DNA of 64,000 nt from Galbitalea sp036266835 (GCA_036266835.1 DATAXD010000045.1:1-64000); one strand, 5' to 3'; positions 44,544 to 52,315 are shown, counted from the stretch's first letter. Notes: generated by a model not told the origin, from the letters alone. Numbers and translations: made by a program.

Positions 44544-44566
44544 ATCGGTGTCGATCCGTCCGCGTC

Positions 44567-44685
44567 GGTGTAACTCGGAGGGCGGGGTTCGGGTGGTTCA
44601 CAAAAGTGAATCGGGGTAGGGGTCCCCGTTTTTCACTTTTGTGAACCACCGGGAACCCCAACCGACCCCCGAGTTACACCCGAGG
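44567..44685. repeat. Large nested palindrome between infB and rbfA
   Basis: Core perfect 19-bp inverted repeat GGTGGTTCACAAAAGTGAA (44592-44610) with its complement at 44632-44650, and an inner CGGGG/CCCCG stem. Outside, the arms continue imperfectly: GTGTAACTCGG and GGGGTTC on the left match CCGAGTTACAC and GAACCCC on the right, giving arms of about 45 bases. The right outer arm contains the last codons and stop of infB, so the left arm looks like an inverted copy of the infB 3' end. Confidence 0.85.
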
Positions 44686-47370
44686 CTTCTCTTTCAGTTC
44701 GATCGTCTCGATCTCGTCACCAATCTGGATGTCGTTGAACCGACCCAGTCCGATACCCGCCTCGAAGTCCGTCCGCACTTCGGTGACATCGTCCTTGAAC
44801 CGTCGCAGCGACTCGATGGCGAGGTTGTCCCCCACCACGACCCCATCGCGGATGACGCGTGCCTTGGCGTTTCGCGTGATTGTTCCCGACCGCACGATGA
44901 CACCGGCGACATTTCCGAACTTCGACGAGGAGAACACTTCGCGAATCTCGGCCACACCCGACTGCACTTCTTCGAACTCCGGCTTGAGCATGCCCTTGAG
45001 CGAGTTCTCGATGTCTTCGAGTGCCGCGTAGATGACCGAGTAGAAACGAACATCCACGCCTTCGCGCGCGGCACGCTCGCGTGCTTTGGTGTCTGGCCTG
45101 ACGTTGAATCCGATGATGATCGCGTTGTCGACCGTTGCCAGGTTGACGTCGCTCTCGGTGACAGCACCGACACCCCGGTGGATGATGCGGAGCGCGACCG
45201 AATCGTCGACGTCGATCTTGAGCAGCGACTCTTCGAGCGCCTCGACGGCACCGGAGACGTCACCCTTGATGATGAGGTTGAGTGCGTCGACCTTGCCCTC
45301 TTCGAGTGCACGAGTGAAGTCTTCGAGCGAGATGCGCTTGCGGGCACGGGCCAGCTGGGCATTGCGTTCGACGGCTTCGCGCTTCTCGGCGATCTGCCGG
45401 GCGGTGCGGTCATCCTCGATTACCAGGAAGGTGTCGCCGGCGCGAGGCACTGTGGAAAGGCCCTGTACCTGCACGGGCCGCGCGGGCGCTGCCTCGAGCA
45501 CGGCGTTGCCATCCTCGTCGGACATCGCTCGCACCTTGCCGTAGGCCGTTCCCGCGACGATCGAGTCGCCTACTCGGAGCGTCCCGGACTGGATGAGCAC
45601 CGTTGCCACCGCGCCACGTCCCTTGTCGAGACGAGCTTCGATCGCGACACCGCGCGCGTCCTTGTTGGGATTCGCGCGCAGGTCGAGGCCGGCGTCCGCG
45701 GTCAGCAGGACCGCATCCAGCAGTTTGTCGATTCCGACGTTGCCGAGTGCCGAGACGTCCACGAACAACGTGTCCCCGCCGTACTCCTCGGCGACCAGAC
45801 CGAACTCGGTCAACTGCTGACGCACCTTGGCCGGGTTCGCGCCCTCCTTGTCGATCTTGTTGACGGCGACGACGATCGGCACACCCGCCGCCTGCGCGTG
45901 GTTGAGAGCCTCAACCGTCTGCGGCATGATGCCGTCGTCGGCCGCGACCACGAGGATCGCGATGTCTGTCACCTGGGCGCCGCGGGCACGCATGGCGGTG
46001 AACGCCTCGTGGCCCGGCGTGTCGATGAAGGTGATCGCCCTCTCGTTACCCTCATGTTCGGTCCACACCTGGTACGCACCGATGTGCTGCGTGATTCCGC
46101 CGGCCTCGCCCGCAACGACGTTCGCCTTGCGGATGGCATCGAGCAGCTTCGTCTTACCGTGGTCGACATGGCCCATGACGGTCACGACCGGTGGTCGAAT
46201 TTCGAGGTCTTCGTCATCCTCGTCCTCGAGCTCCTGATCAAGGTCGATGTCGAACCCGCTCAGCAGTTCGCGGTCTTCGTCCTCGGGCGAAACCATCTGG
46301 ACCTTGAATCCGAGCTCCGCGCCCAGTACCTCGAAGGTTGCTTCATCGAGCGATTCGGTCGCGGTTGCCATCTCACCGAGGTGGAAGAGCACCGTGACGA
46401 GGTTGCCCGGGCTGGCGTCGATCTTGTCTGCAAAGTCGGTGATGGATGCGCCACGACGCAGTCGGATGACCGTCTTGCCGTCGCCGCGGGGAACGCTGAC
46501 GCCGCCGAGCGACGGAGCCTCTCTGAGCTCGAACTCGGCGCGCTTCGTACGCTTCGACTTGCGAGCCTTGCTCTTGCCACCGCCGCGGCCGAACGCTCCC
46601 GCGGTGCCACCACCGGGGCCACGACCGCGACCGCCGCCACCGGCAGGACGCGGAGCGCCAAATCCGGGAGCACCGCCGGGGGCACCGGGACGCTGGAATC
46701 CGCCGCCGGCCGGACGACCCGGACCGCCAGGGCGCTGCTGGAACGGTGCGCCGCCGGGAGTGCCGGGTCTGGCGAAACCGCCCGGACGTGCGCCGGCAAC
46801 ACCCGGACGCGGGGCGCCGGGACGGGGAATCGAGCCCGGCGTAGCACCGGGACGCTGCATCCCCTGGTTGCTGGCAAACGGGTTGTTGCCCGGACGCGGC
46901 GTGCCCGGACGCTGCATCCCCTGGTTGCTCGCGAACGGGTTGTTGCCCGGACGCGGCGTGCCCGGACGCGGGATGCCGCTGACCGGTGCAGACGCGCTCG
47001 CGGGCTCCGCGGCATCCACCGCGGTTTCGTGCACGGCCGGGGCTGCCGCTGCCGCCTCAGCAGCCGCCTGGCGTTCCGCAACTGTCAGCGGCGGAGGCGT
47101 GATGAGAACGTCATCGTTCGCCTCGACGGCGACGGGCGCCGCGACTTTCGTCGCCGGCTTCTGCACGGTCGCCTTCGCGGGCGCCGGAGCCGCGGCCGGC
47201 TTGATGCCAGCCGCCTCGAGGGCAGCCTTCAGCCTTCGGGCAACCGGCGGCTCAATGCTGGAAGAAGGTCCCTTGACGTATTCGCCCATTTCCTTGAGCT
47301 TGTCGAGGGCGACCTTACTGTCGATGCCAAGTTCGGCAGCGACTTCGTGTACGCGTGGTTTGACAGCCAC
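44674..47370 (-). CDS. infB: Translation initiation factor IF-2
   Basis: 898 aa. Short N-terminal IF2_N motif (VKPRVHEVAAELGID), a second around 290-345 (GKTVIRLRRGASITDFADKI), the G domain with GHVDHGKTKL, DTPGHEAF and NKID, and the C-terminal domains ending in IGDEIETIELKEKPRV. Brings initiator tRNA to the ribosome. The GTG at 47370 has AGGAG five bases before it. The Pro/Gly/Arg-rich linker (about 120-270) carries a 19-residue tandem repeat. A long open frame on the opposite strand (44641-47415) is a codon shadow. Confidence 0.96.
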   Translation of the reverse strand: MAVKPRVHEVAAELGIDSKVALDKLKEMGEYVKGPSSSIEPPVARRLKAALEAAGIKPAAAPAPAKATVQKPATKVAAPVAVEANDDVLITPPPLTVAERQAAAEAAAAAPAVHETAVDAAEPASASAPVSGIPRPGTPRPGNNPFASNQGMQRPGTPRPGNNPFASNQGMQRPGATPGSIPRPGAPRPGVAGARPGGFARPGTPGGAPFQQRPGGPGRPAGGGFQRPGAPGGAPGFGAPRPAGGGGRGRGPGGGTAGAFGRGGGKSKARKSKRTKRAEFELREAPSLGGVSVPRGDGKTVIRLRRGASITDFADKIDASPGNLVTVLFHLGEMATATESLDEATFEVLGAELGFKVQMVSPEDEDRELLSGFDIDLDQELEDEDDEDLEIRPPVVTVMGHVDHGKTKLLDAIRKANVVAGEAGGITQHIGAYQVWTEHEGNERAITFIDTPGHEAFTAMRARGAQVTDIAILVVAADDGIMPQTVEALNHAQAAGVPIVVAVNKIDKEGANPAKVRQQLTEFGLVAEEYGGDTLFVDVSALGNVGIDKLLDAVLLTADAGLDLRANPNKDARGVAIEARLDKGRGAVATVLIQSGTLRVGDSIVAGTAYGKVRAMSDEDGNAVLEAAPARPVQVQGLSTVPRAGDTFLVIEDDRTARQIAEKREAVERNAQLARARKRISLEDFTRALEEGKVDALNLIIKGDVSGAVEALEESLLKIDVDDSVALRIIHRGVGAVTESDVNLATVDNAIIIGFNVRPDTKARERAAREGVDVRFYSVIYAALEDIENSLKGMLKPEFEEVQSGVAEIREVFSSSKFGNVAGVIVRSGTITRNAKARVIRDGVVVGDNLAIESLRRFKDDVTEVRTDFEAGIGLGRFNDIQIGDEIETIELKEKPRV
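46861..46971 (-). repeat. 57-bp tandem repeat in the infB linker
   Basis: Two adjacent near-identical copies encode MQRPGTPRPGNNPFASNQG. In-frame duplication in the low-complexity N-terminal linker of IF-2; a frequent type of length variation in actinobacterial infB. Confidence 0.9.
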
Positions 47371-47485
47371 TTCTCTCCTGTTCGGGTCTGCACCCGAGCA
47401 GGGGCAGACCATTAGTTACGGACGGGTCTCATTTCGAGCCGCTCATTAGTTGTCCATTGGTCAATCAGCCGTTTCTGTTGTGGCC

Positions 47486-47728
47486 TTAGGATCGGGTGTC
47501 GATCCAGGCGAGAACCTGATCAGCGTTCAGCACCTCTCGAACTCGCAGCGCTCGCCCGAAAGCTTTGCGCGTGATCGCGAATTCGACACATGCTGAAGTG
47601 GGATGCACCCACGCGCCGCGGCCGGGAAGCGTCCCGGACGGATCCGGGACGACAACACCGTCACGCACCACGACCCTCAAAAGTTCGGATCGATCGGTGC
47701 GAATACGGCAGCCAAGGCAGGTTCTTAC
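47486..47728 (-). CDS. ylxR: YlxR-family RNA-binding protein with missing start codon
   Basis: The frame encodes VRTCLGCRIRTDRSELL, VVVPDPSGTLPGRGAW and the helix ending in LAWIDTRS, the full YlxR (DUF448) fold including the RTCxGCR motif. YlxR binds RNA and sits between nusA and infB in most bacteria. In this frame the stop TAA is at 47738-47740, and the only codons between it and the conserved RTC motif are ACT AGC ACA GTA AGA; none is a normal start. The first ordinary start is TTG at 47680, which would remove the RTCxGCR motif. The upstream sequence is repeat B1, so the original start appears to have been replaced by the island. The gene may use a rare start, be short, or be dead. Confidence 0.75.
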   Translation of the reverse strand, partial: VRTCLGCRIRTDRSELLRVVVRDGVVVPDPSGTLPGRGAWVHPTSACVEFAITRKAFGRALRVREVLNADQVLAWIDTRS

Positions 47729-47740
47729 TGTGCTAGTTTA

Positions 47741-47855
47741 GCGCGCCGCCGCCCCTGCGGCGCGCCATTTACCCTGCGCCCATGGAATCGCTCCTGCGGC
47801 GCAGAAGCGCCTTGGAGCGATTGGTTCGTCGCTCGGCGACGAACCGGCGCGTTCG
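47741..47855 (+). repeat. Repeat B, copy 1
   Basis: Three hairpins in a row: GCGCGCCGC/GCGGCGCGC; AATCGCTCC/GGAGCGATT enclosing GGCGC-AGAA-GCGCC; and GGTTCGTCGC/GCGACGAACC. All stems are perfect in this copy. It abuts the broken 5' end of ylxR. Confidence 0.85.
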
Positions 47856-47883
47856 TTCCGGAGCGTTCGCTTGATGAAACCGC

Positions 47884-48040
47884 AACCTTCAAGTTTCTAG
47901 CGAAGGTTTACGGGTTGTGGTGTTCAGCGGGCATTCACTAATGTCGTCTTATCCGGGAGGGGCAACCCGAACGGACGAAGAAAGGCTCGAGATGTTGAGC
48001 GGCGCAAGCTGCGAAGCGGACCGGGCCTTTCATTCGTTAA
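47884..48040 (+). repeat. Repeat A, copy 1
   Basis: 157 bases. Starts with stem AACCTTC/GAAGGTT (47884-47890, 47902-47908), then TTGTGG and CACTAAT in promoter-like spacing, then a body ending in the stem ACGAAGAAAGGC/GCCTTTCATTCGT, with an inner GCGGC-GCAA-GCTGC hairpin (GNRA-type loop). Positions 47937-48040 are identical to copy 3. Confidence 0.85.
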
Positions 48041-48051
48041 CTGTGTTATCT

Positions 48052-48076
48052 GGGCGCCGCCGCCCCCGCGGCGCCC
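48052..48076 (+). repeat. Isolated first hairpin of repeat B
   Basis: GGGCGCCGC and GCGGCGCCC around CGCCCCC, a copy of only the first hairpin of family B, ten bases before copy B2. Confidence 0.75.
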
Positions 48077-48085
48077 AAGTTATTT

Positions 48086-48196
48086 GGGGCGCCGCCGCCC
48101 CTGCGGCGCCCATTACCCTGCGCGCAGGAATGACTCCTGCGGCGCAGAAGCGCCTTGGAGCGATTGGCTCGTCGCGATGCGACGAGCGCGCGCTCG
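48086..48196 (+). repeat. Repeat B, copy 2
   Basis: Same three-hairpin plan as copy 1. First stem GGGCGCCGC/GCGGCGCCC and last stem GCTCGTCGC/GCGACGAGC differ from copy 1 by paired changes that keep the stems intact; the middle stem carries two mismatches. Confidence 0.85.
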
Positions 48197-48339
48197 CGGC
48201 TCACGTCAACACCTTGGTTACTCCGAACATGCGCAGCGCCCGCTCGCAAAGACGGGATTTGGTGGGATGACCGGCGTGTCCAGGCCGTTCGTGCGGCGTG
48301 TCGTACGAGATTCCGACCCTGAGTGGTCTGTACAAGCCC

Positions 48340-48494
48340 AACCCTCAACTATCAAGCGAAGGTTGACGGGTTGTGCAGCGACACGATCGGAGTAAATTCA
48401 ATTCATCGGCGAGGGGCAACCCGGACTGACGAAGAAAGGCTCGAGATGTGGAGCGGCGCAAGCTGCGAAGCGGACCGGGCCTTTCATTCGTTAA
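48340..48494 (+). repeat. Repeat A, copy 2 (upstream of the DHFR-family gene)
   Basis: Stem AACCCTC/GAAGGTT (one mismatch), TTGTGC and TAAATT 16 bases apart, and the body from GAGGGGCAACCC on matching copies 1 and 3 at 81 of 84 positions. Ends 41 bases before the GTG of the DHFR-family gene; a hairpin TAGGCGC/GCGCCTA (48508-48525) lies in between. Confidence 0.85.
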
Positions 48495-48535
48495 GCTTTC
48501 GGTGCCGTAGGCGCGGCGGCGCCTAAAATGGCGCA

Positions 48536-49090
48536 GTGCTTATTTGCTCCATGAGCGTCTCGGTGGATGGGTTTATTTCTGACCGCGAGGGCGGACTCGG
48601 GTGGAGCGCACCTGGCGACGAGCAGTTTCTGTTTCATCTCGCCCAGGTACGGGAACTCGGCGCGCTGATTCTGGGGCGCCGACTTTACGAAACGATGGTG
48701 GTCTGGGAAACGGACAACAGCGTCCGCGACACCGAGGCGGGGGCTGATTTCGCTGACGCATGGGGCGCGATTCCGAAAGTCGTGTTCAGCCGCACTCTCC
48801 GGGGCGTCGAGGGCAATGCCAGGCTTGCCACCGCATCGCTGAAGGAAGAGATTGCCGCGGCCGGGGAATCCACCACGAAAGACGTCGAGATCGGCGGCGC
48901 CGGCCTCGCCAGCGAAGCAATCAGGCTAGGTCTGGTCGACGAGATACGGATGTTCCGCAATCCGGTCATCGTCGGCGGCGGCACACCCTTCCTGCCAGCC
49001 GTTGATACGGAGCTGCAACTCGACCTCATCGAGACAAGAACATTTGGCCGGCGAGTGATCTACGAGCGCTATCGGCGCATCCACGAGTGA
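48536..49090 (+). CDS. Dihydrofolate reductase-family (RibD C-terminal-like) protein
   Basis: 184 aa. SMSVSVDGFISD at the N-terminus, LILGRRLYETM, KVVFSRTL, IGGAGLASEAIRLGLVDEIRMF and PVIVGGGTPFLP define the RibD_C/DHFR-like family, common in actinobacteria as reductases of unknown substrate. It lies within the repeat island, on the strand opposite to nusA and infB. GTG at 48536; no clear ribosome site. The third A repeat begins at the very next base after its stop. Probably passenger of the island (inference). Confidence 0.88.
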   Translation: MLICSMSVSVDGFISDREGGLGWSAPGDEQFLFHLAQVRELGALILGRRLYETMVVWETDNSVRDTEAGADFADAWGAIPKVVFSRTLRGVEGNARLATASLKEEIAAAGESTTKDVEIGGAGLASEAIRLGLVDEIRMFRNPVIVGGGTPFLPAVDTELQLDLIETRTFGRRVIYERYRRIHE

Positions 49091-49247
49091 AAGTCTCAAC
49101 TATCTAGCGAAACTTGACGTCTTGTGCTGTTCATCGAACGTTTACTAATGTCGTCTTATCCGGGAGGGGCAACCCGAACGGACGAAGAAAGGCTCGAGAT
49201 GTTGAGCGGCGCAAGCTGCGAAGCGGACCGGGCCTTTCATTCGTTAA
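49091..49247 (+). repeat. Repeat A, copy 3
   Basis: 157 bases starting directly after the DHFR-family stop. First stem AAGTCTC/GAAACTT: relative to copies 1 and 2, two neighbouring base pairs have changed on both sides. Positions 49144-49247 are identical to copy 1. Confidence 0.85.
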
Positions 49248-49263
49248 AGGGAAACTTGTGGAA

Positions 49264-49377
49264 CGAAAGCGCGCGCTCGTCGCGGCACGCGACGAGCCAA
49301 TCGCTACAAGGCGCTGCTGCGCCGCAGTAGTGATTCCTGCGCGCAGGGTAAAAGGCGCCGCAGGGGCGGCGGCGCCC
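49264..49377 (-). repeat. Repeat B, copy 3 (inverted)
   Basis: Reverse-strand copy of family B with all three hairpins. Its middle stem reads CTAC/GTAG where copy 1 has CTCC/GGAG, a paired change, though one further position is mismatched. It ends 34 bases before the nusA stop and with B1 forms the outer inverted repeat of the island. Confidence 0.85.
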
Positions 49378-49411
49378 GACAAGTACAGCGCCGCCCGTAC
49401 GAATTACTTAG

Positions 49412-50434
49412 TCAAGCGTCCATCACGCTGTCGGGCTGGATGTCTATGCGGGCACCGGTGAGCTTTGCGGCGAGGCGGGCGTTCTGGCCTTCCTTGCCGA
49501 TGGCGAGGGACAGCTGGTAGTCGGGGACCAGGGCGCGGACGGCCTTCAGGGACTCGTCGATGACGAACGCACTGGTCACTTTCGCGGGTGACAATGCGTT
49601 CGCGACGAAGGTCGCGAGGTCGGTGGAGTAGTCGACGATGTCGATCTTCTCGTTGTTGAGTTCGGCCGTGACCGACCGAACTCGTTGACCGAGTTCACCG
49701 ATGCACGCGCCCTTGGCGTTCACGCCGGGCTGCGTCGCGCGCACCGCGATCTTCGTGCGGTGTCCTGCTTCGCGGGCGAGAGAGGTGATCTCGACGACGC
49801 CGCTCGCAATCTCTGGCACCTCGAGGGCGAACAGCTTGCGAACGAGCGACGGATGCGTGCGGCTGACCGTGATCTGCGGACCCTTGAGACCCTTGCTGAC
49901 GCTCGTCACATAGACCCGGATGCGCGTGCCGTGCGCGTATTCCTCGCCCGGTACCTGCTCCTCGGGCGGCAGGATCGCCTCGACCGTTCCGAGGTCGACG
50001 TGGATCATCCGCGGGTTCGGACCCTGCTGGATGATGCCCGCGACAATGTCGCCCTCGCGACCCTTGAATTCCCCGAGGACCTTGTCGTCGCCGATGTCGC
50101 GCAGCCGCTGGTTGATGACCTGCTTGGCAGCGAAGGCGGCGATTCGTCCGAAGTCGCTGGCCTCCTCGACTGCCTCGCCGATCAGGTTGCCGTCCTCATC
50201 CATCTCCTCGACGAAGACGGTGACGTGCCCGGTCTTTTGATCCAGCACCACCCGAGAAGTGGGAACGTGGGCAGGAACCGGCTCACCCGGCTTATGCACC
50301 GGGGGCTTCTCGTCCTGACCGATGTGCTTGAGATAGGCGGTGTGAATGGCCTGTTCGATGATCTGCACGAGTTCGTCGAACGGGATGTCACGCTCGCGCT
50401 CCATGAGGCGCAGCACGCTCAGGTCAATGTCCAC
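49412..50434 (-). CDS. nusA: Transcription termination/antitermination protein NusA
   Basis: 340 aa, the short actinobacterial form without C-terminal acidic repeats. N-terminal polymerase-binding domain (VDIDLSVLRLMERERDIPFDE), S1 domain (about 130-200), and two KH domains with GACIGELGQRVRSVTAELNNEKIDIV in parts (GQRVRSVTAELN, KIDIVDYS) and LSLAIGKEGQNARLAAKLTG. The GTG at 50434 has GGAGG seven bases before it. Read-through downstream now enters the repeat island rather than ylxR. Confidence 0.96.
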   Translation of the reverse strand: MDIDLSVLRLMERERDIPFDELVQIIEQAIHTAYLKHIGQDEKPPVHKPGEPVPAHVPTSRVVLDQKTGHVTVFVEEMDEDGNLIGEAVEEASDFGRIAAFAAKQVINQRLRDIGDDKVLGEFKGREGDIVAGIIQQGPNPRMIHVDLGTVEAILPPEEQVPGEEYAHGTRIRVYVTSVSKGLKGPQITVSRTHPSLVRKLFALEVPEIASGVVEITSLAREAGHRTKIAVRATQPGVNAKGACIGELGQRVRSVTAELNNEKIDIVDYSTDLATFVANALSPAKVTSAFVIDESLKAVRALVPDYQLSLAIGKEGQNARLAAKLTGARIDIQPDSVMDA

Positions 50435-50533
50435 TGAGGGCCTCCGGTATTCAGATCTTGTGTTACGACCCCGCCGCCTCGATGGGGTGTCGCAAGCACC
50501 TACGGTACCAGTGACCGCGCGGGACAGCACGGG

Positions 50534-52315
50534 TCAGCCCAGTGCGGTGATGAGGTCTCCGACGGCAACCGGAGTGCGTGCGCCGGTTCGCCGATCCCAG
50601 ATCTCGACCCGGCCCTCGGCGGCGTCGCGTCCGACGATGACGATGACCGGAACGCCGATGAGTTCGGCGTCACCGAACTTCACTCCCGGCGAAACTTTGG
50701 GTCGGTCGTCGTAGAGCACGTCTTTGCCGGCCGCAGTCAACGTCGCGTAAACAGCCTCGGAGACCTCAGCGACGACATCCTCTCGGCCTGCCGCAACCAG
50801 GTGCACATCGAACGGGCTCACGTCTGGGGGCCAGATGAGGCCCTTATCGTCGTTGTTGGCTTCGGCGATGATCGCGAGGATCCTGGTGATTCCAATGCCA
50901 TAGGAACCCATGGTGACGGTGACGAGCTTGCCCGTTTCGTCGAGCACCTTCAGTCCGAGAGTCTCAGCAAAGAATCGACCGAGCTGGAAGACGTGACCGA
51001 TCTCCATCCCGCGCGCGATCTCGACGGGTCCGGAGCCATCCGGCGCCGGATCGCCGGCGAGCACGTCCGCAACCTCGACCGTGCCATCCGAATCGAAGTC
51101 GCGACCGGCCACCAGGCCGAAGACGTGGTGACCCTCCTCGTTCGCGCCGGTGATCCAGCCCGAGCCATCGGAAACCCTCGGATCGAGCAGGTACCGGATG
51201 CCGGTGGCCGAGTCTTCGCCGAGCATTGCACCCTCGGGAGACCACGGTCCGATGTATCCCTTGACGAGGGCCGGCCTGTCACCAAGCGCCGCGAACCGAA
51301 GGAAGTCGGCCTCCGTGGCCGGTTCGACCTCTGCGGGTGCGAAAGCGACCTCCGCACGCTTCAGGTCCACGCCGCGATCCCCGGGAATTCCGACGATGAC
51401 CAGCTCACGCCGACCATCGAGATGCTTAACGGCAAGGACAACGTTCTTCAGGGTGTCCGCCGCCGTCCACGGACGGCCGTCGGGACGCGGATGCTTCTCG
51501 TTGGCCACCGCGACGAGTGTCGCGATTGTCGGGGTGTCCGGCGTCGGCAGCACCTCCTGTGGCGTGAGCTTCTCGTAGCTGCGCGGCGGGCGGGGAAGCG
51601 TCACGAATGCCTCGACATTCGCGGCGTATCCCCCGGCCGAACGTACGAAGGTATCCTCGCCGACCGCGGTGGGGTGAAGGAATTCCTCGCTACGCGCACC
51701 GCCCATGAGACCGCTGTCGGCTGCGACAATGACGTAGTCGAGGCCGAGGCGCGTAAAAATCCGCTCATAAGCATCGCGCTGCCGCTCGTAGCTGGCATCA
51801 AGGCCGGCGTCGGTGTAGTCGAACGAGTACGCATCCTTCATCGTGAATTCGCGCCCACGCAGGAGGCCGGCCCGAGGACGGGCCTCGTCACGATACTTGT
51901 CCTGGATTTGGTAGATGGTCAGCGGCAGATCCTTGTAGGAACTGTAGAGGTCTTTCACCAGCATGGTGAAGACCTCTTCGTGCGTGGGAGCGAGCAGGTA
52001 GTCGGCGCCGTGGCGATCCTTCATGCGGAAGATACCGTCGCCGTACTTCAGCCAGCGCCCGGACAGTTCGTACGGCTCGCGCGGAAGCAGAGCCGGGAAA
52101 TGTACCTCTTGCGCACCCGCCGCCGTCATTTCCTCGCGGACGATCGTCTCGATCCGCGCCTTGACCCGAAGCCCCAGAGGCAACCAGGCAAAGATTCCCG
52201 GTGCCTGCCGACGGATATACCCGGCGCGCACCAGGAGCCGGTGGCTCGCGACCTCCGCATCGACCGGATCCTCACGCAGCGTGCGGACGAAAAGTTCGGA
52301 TAGGCGAGAAGACAC
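50534..52315 (-). CDS. proS: Prolyl-tRNA synthetase (bacterial type)
   Basis: 593 aa. Class-II motifs: RRQAPGIFAWLPLG, motif 2 RDEARPRAGLLRGREF, motif 3 GSYGIGITR, and the YbaK-like editing insertion between motifs 2 and 3 (about 230-400), followed by the anticodon-binding domain. Charges tRNA-Pro. GTG start; weak ribosome site. Directly upstream of nusA with no rimP gene in between. Confidence 0.96.
   Translation of the reverse strand: MSSRLSELFVRTLREDPVDAEVASHRLLVRAGYIRRQAPGIFAWLPLGLRVKARIETIVREEMTAAGAQEVHFPALLPREPYELSGRWLKYGDGIFRMKDRHGADYLLAPTHEEVFTMLVKDLYSSYKDLPLTIYQIQDKYRDEARPRAGLLRGREFTMKDAYSFDYTDAGLDASYERQRDAYERIFTRLGLDYVIVAADSGLMGGARSEEFLHPTAVGEDTFVRSAGGYAANVEAFVTLPRPPRSYEKLTPQEVLPTPDTPTIATLVAVANEKHPRPDGRPWTAADTLKNVVLAVKHLDGRRELVIVGIPGDRGVDLKRAEVAFAPAEVEPATEADFLRFAALGDRPALVKGYIGPWSPEGAMLGEDSATGIRYLLDPRVSDGSGWITGANEEGHHVFGLVAGRDFDSDGTVEVADVLAGDPAPDGSGPVEIARGMEIGHVFQLGRFFAETLGLKVLDETGKLVTVTMGSYGIGITRILAIIAEANNDDKGLIWPPDVSPFDVHLVAAGREDVVAEVSEAVYATLTAAGKDVLYDDRPKVSPGVKFGDAELIGVPVIVIVGRDAAEGRVEIWDRRTGARTPVAVGDLITALG

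Larger units (their letters stand above)
47741..49411. other. Repeat island between nusA and ylxR carrying a DHFR-family gene
   Basis: In most bacteria nusA is followed directly by ylxR. Here 1.67 kb intervenes. Order from left: B1, A1, an extra small B-type hairpin, B2, a 143-base unique spacer, A2, a 7-bp hairpin, the DHFR-family gene, A3, and B3 in reverse. B1 and B3 thus form outer inverted repeats. No transposase gene is present. Apart from the DHFR gene, the short frames here are repeat-derived (for example the three related ones in the A copies) and have no clear support as proteins. The arrangement resembles a non-autonomous element that carried a gene in. Confidence 0.75.

Noticed and set aside
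44641..47415. A 924-codon open frame on the plus strand, antisense to infB
   Set aside because: High-GC codon bias leaves long open frames opposite real genes; the translation is low-complexity and Arg/Asp-rich with no family features, and infB explains the interval.
47917..48270. A 117-codon frame in repeat A1 sharing a peptide with frames in A2 and A3
   Set aside because: Only the repeat body is shared; the frame then runs into hairpin repeats B, and identity is at the nucleotide level. Kept as an alternative explanation for repeat A, not as a gene.
47884..49247. Direct repeats considered as a CRISPR array
   Set aside because: Units are about 156 bp, irregularly spaced, with no short repeat-spacer pattern and no cas genes.
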